This document shows, piece by piece, positions 12,880 to 13,686 of a stretch of DNA of 13,686 bases; position 1 is the stretch's first letter, and the number at the start of each line of letters is the position of its first letter. The stretch comes from an uncultured Collinsella sp. (GTDB taxonomy: Bacteria > Actinomycetota > Coriobacteriia > Coriobacteriales > Coriobacteriaceae): assembly GCA_937934355.1 (NCBI GenBank), contig CALGZY010000012.1, positions 1 through 13,686 of the forward strand, in the 5' to 3' direction. The notes under the pieces were generated by a model. It was not told where the DNA came from. It saw only the letters and a list, made by a program, of their open reading frames with translations, and did not search any database. Both the position numbers and the translations under genes were made by a program.

Positions 12880-13425
12880 CTAGGCCAACACCCAGCTTGC
12901 AGTTGCAGACTTATCAAACATGTTGGCAAAATACAGTGCCTTCTTGATATCGCCATCAAAGTAGATATTACCCGCCACAGAGCCACCGGCGGCAAGGGTA
13001 CCAGACTGCAGCTCATCGGAGCCCTCGCTGTAGTAACCCTGATTCTGCTGAGCGCCGTTGGCGTCCTCGCCCTTCCAGTCGTAGATGTTGTAATCTGCGC
13101 CCTCATCGCCATTGTTGACGTACGTGACGTGAATGCCCGTCATGGTCGAACCGTCATAATTTGTGAGGCCGGGCTGGACGGAATCGACAACGACGGAAAG
13201 ACCGGCAGCCGTGGTCACCGTCGCACCAACCGCCAGGTCAGTCGTAGACTGCTCTTCCTTCTTCGCCTCTTCCTTCTTGTCGCCATCGCCAGCGTCCTCG
13301 GTGACGGTCGCCTTATCGCTACCACAACCGGCAAGAAGACCGGCAGTTCCCAAGGCGACGGTGGCGAATGCGCCCAGTGCAGCGCGACGGCTCAGCAGCA
13401 CTTCGTTTTCGAGCTTTTTCATCAT
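12880..13425 (-). CDS. Secreted lipoprotein, DUF4352-like domain
   Basis: The product has 181 residues. ATG 13425 (a second ATG follows immediately at 13422) is preceded by AGGAAGG. The N-terminus holds SRRAALGAF (12-20), a possible Tat-type twin arginine, a hydrophobic core and the lipobox LLAGC with Cys34 as lipidation site. A charged, low-complexity linker (about 35-62, rich in Asp/Lys/Glu) precedes a domain with VGATVTTAAGLSVVVDSVQPG, TGIHVTYVNNGDEGADYN and AAGGSVAGNIYFDG, the strand layout of DUF4352/telokin-like Ig-fold lipoproteins. These often sit on the outer membrane face as sensors or accessory proteins of unknown ligand. It heads the operon with the HTH-like and kinase genes, so it may be their extracytoplasmic input; that is inference. 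Its RBS is buried in a perfect stem (13428-13481). Confidence 0.82.
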   Translation of the reverse strand: MMKKLENEVLLSRRAALGAFATVALGTAGLLAGCGSDKATVTEDAGDGDKKEEAKKEEQSTTDLAVGATVTTAAGLSVVVDSVQPGLTNYDGSTMTGIHVTYVNNGDEGADYNIYDWKGEDANGAQQNQGYYSEGSDELQSGTLAAGGSVAGNIYFDGDIKKALYFANMFDKSATASWVLA

Positions 13426-13427
13426 GC

Positions 13428-13481
13428 ATCCTTCCTACGATCCGGCTACCGTGCCGGCACACAGCACATCGTAGGAAGGAT
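13428..13481 (-). promoter_or_regulatory. RBS-sequestering perfect 14-bp hairpin
   Basis: atccttcctacgat (13428-13441) and atcgtaggaaggat (13468-13481) are exact inverted repeats separated by 26 bases. In the minus-strand mRNA the arm next to the start contains AGGAAGG, the RBS, 2 bases before the ATG. The loop holds a second stem, ccggc/gccgg (13442-13446 with 13453-13457), and the palindrome gtgccggcac (13451-13460). If folded, translation initiation would be blocked. A DNA operator is the alternative reading. Confidence 0.75.
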
Positions 13482-13516
13482 TGAACTTGAATTCATTAGC
13501 TGAGAGCTAAGGCTGC

Positions 13517-13545
13517 CATATAAAAGAGCATGAAGCGCGTGTCCA
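13517..13545 (-). promoter_or_regulatory. Probable promoter of the lipoprotein-HTH-kinase operon
   Basis: On the minus strand, TGGACA (13540-13545, one mismatch to TTGACA) and TATATG (13517-13522) are separated by exactly 17 bases. The start of transcription would be near 13510. A small stem ttagct/agctaa (13496-13501 with 13505-13510) would then form the very 5' end, followed by the RBS hairpin. Confidence 0.55.
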
Positions 13546-13686
13546 TCGCCGATGACACCTCGAGGCTTGCCAACATCGTTCTTAATTTTATAAACTGGAA
13601 TTGCTACACTTAAAAAAGCGGAATTTCACCGTCATAGTTTTCTGCTTTTTCCAATAGCGGTCCTTTAGCTCCCATCGTAAACGCGA
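13546..13686. other. Right-end intergenic sequence without recognised genes
   Basis: This AT-richer stretch has no convincing ORF on either strand and no RNA gene that I recognise. A second TATAAA-like box on the minus strand (13587-13592) lacks a good -35 box. Confidence 0.4.

Overview
This window looks like chromosomal DNA from a high-GC Gram-positive anaerobe, most likely a gut Coriobacteriia such as Collinsella. That assignment is inference. It rests on the GC-rich codon use, an LPxTG-anchored C69 peptidase, lipoprotein and muralytic genes typical of a monoderm wall, a D-aspartate ligase/racemase pair and a fused ECF ATPase. No rRNA, tRNA, CRISPR array, transposase or phage gene is visible. 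The content looks like ordinary chromosome, but the intergenic regions are rich in structured elements.

Layout, left to right. (1) 1-509: the 3' end of a diacylglycerol/lipid kinase (YegS/DagK type), then a 30-residue single-span membrane microprotein. (2) 816-2777: a secreted, sortase-anchored family C69 dipeptidase with a PEQPGT-repeat wall spacer. (3) 2857-6454: a tryptophan-uptake locus. A 22-residue leader peptide with three consecutive Trp codons and an overlapping attenuator precede a TrpP-like membrane protein. After a 212-base spacer with two striking palindromic elements come a fused double-ATPase ECF subunit and an EcfT subunit, ending in a bidirectional terminator. (4) 6580-8667, minus strand: a D-aspartate ligase (ATP-grasp) followed by an Asp/Glu racemase family protein, a likely cassette for D-Asp cross-bridges in peptidoglycan. 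(5) 8902-9534: a MOSC-domain protein. (6) 9769-10902: a secreted coiled-coil protein with a lysozyme-like C-terminal domain, preceded by a cluster of DNA dyads. (7) 10940-13425, minus strand: a probable three-gene operon of a lipoprotein (DUF4352-like), a small HTH-like protein and a membrane Ser/Thr kinase. The lipoprotein start is preceded by a perfect 14-bp stem that buries its ribosome binding site.

How it fits together. Regions 2, 4 and 6 all act on the cell surface or wall: peptide cleavage, cross-bridge synthesis and glycan cleavage. Region 7 has the parts of an envelope signalling module. Region 3 is the most interesting. The Trp codons in the leader and the family resemblance of the downstream membrane protein independently point to tryptophan. 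The adjacent energising module suggests that TrpP works as the S component of an ECF transporter. The leader RNA also has an exceptional long-range complementarity: 3004-3023 pairs with 3111-3130 at 19 of 20 positions and encloses the terminator. The classic attenuation model does not need this.

All functional names come from reading motifs and remembered family features. No database search, alignment program or folding program was run.
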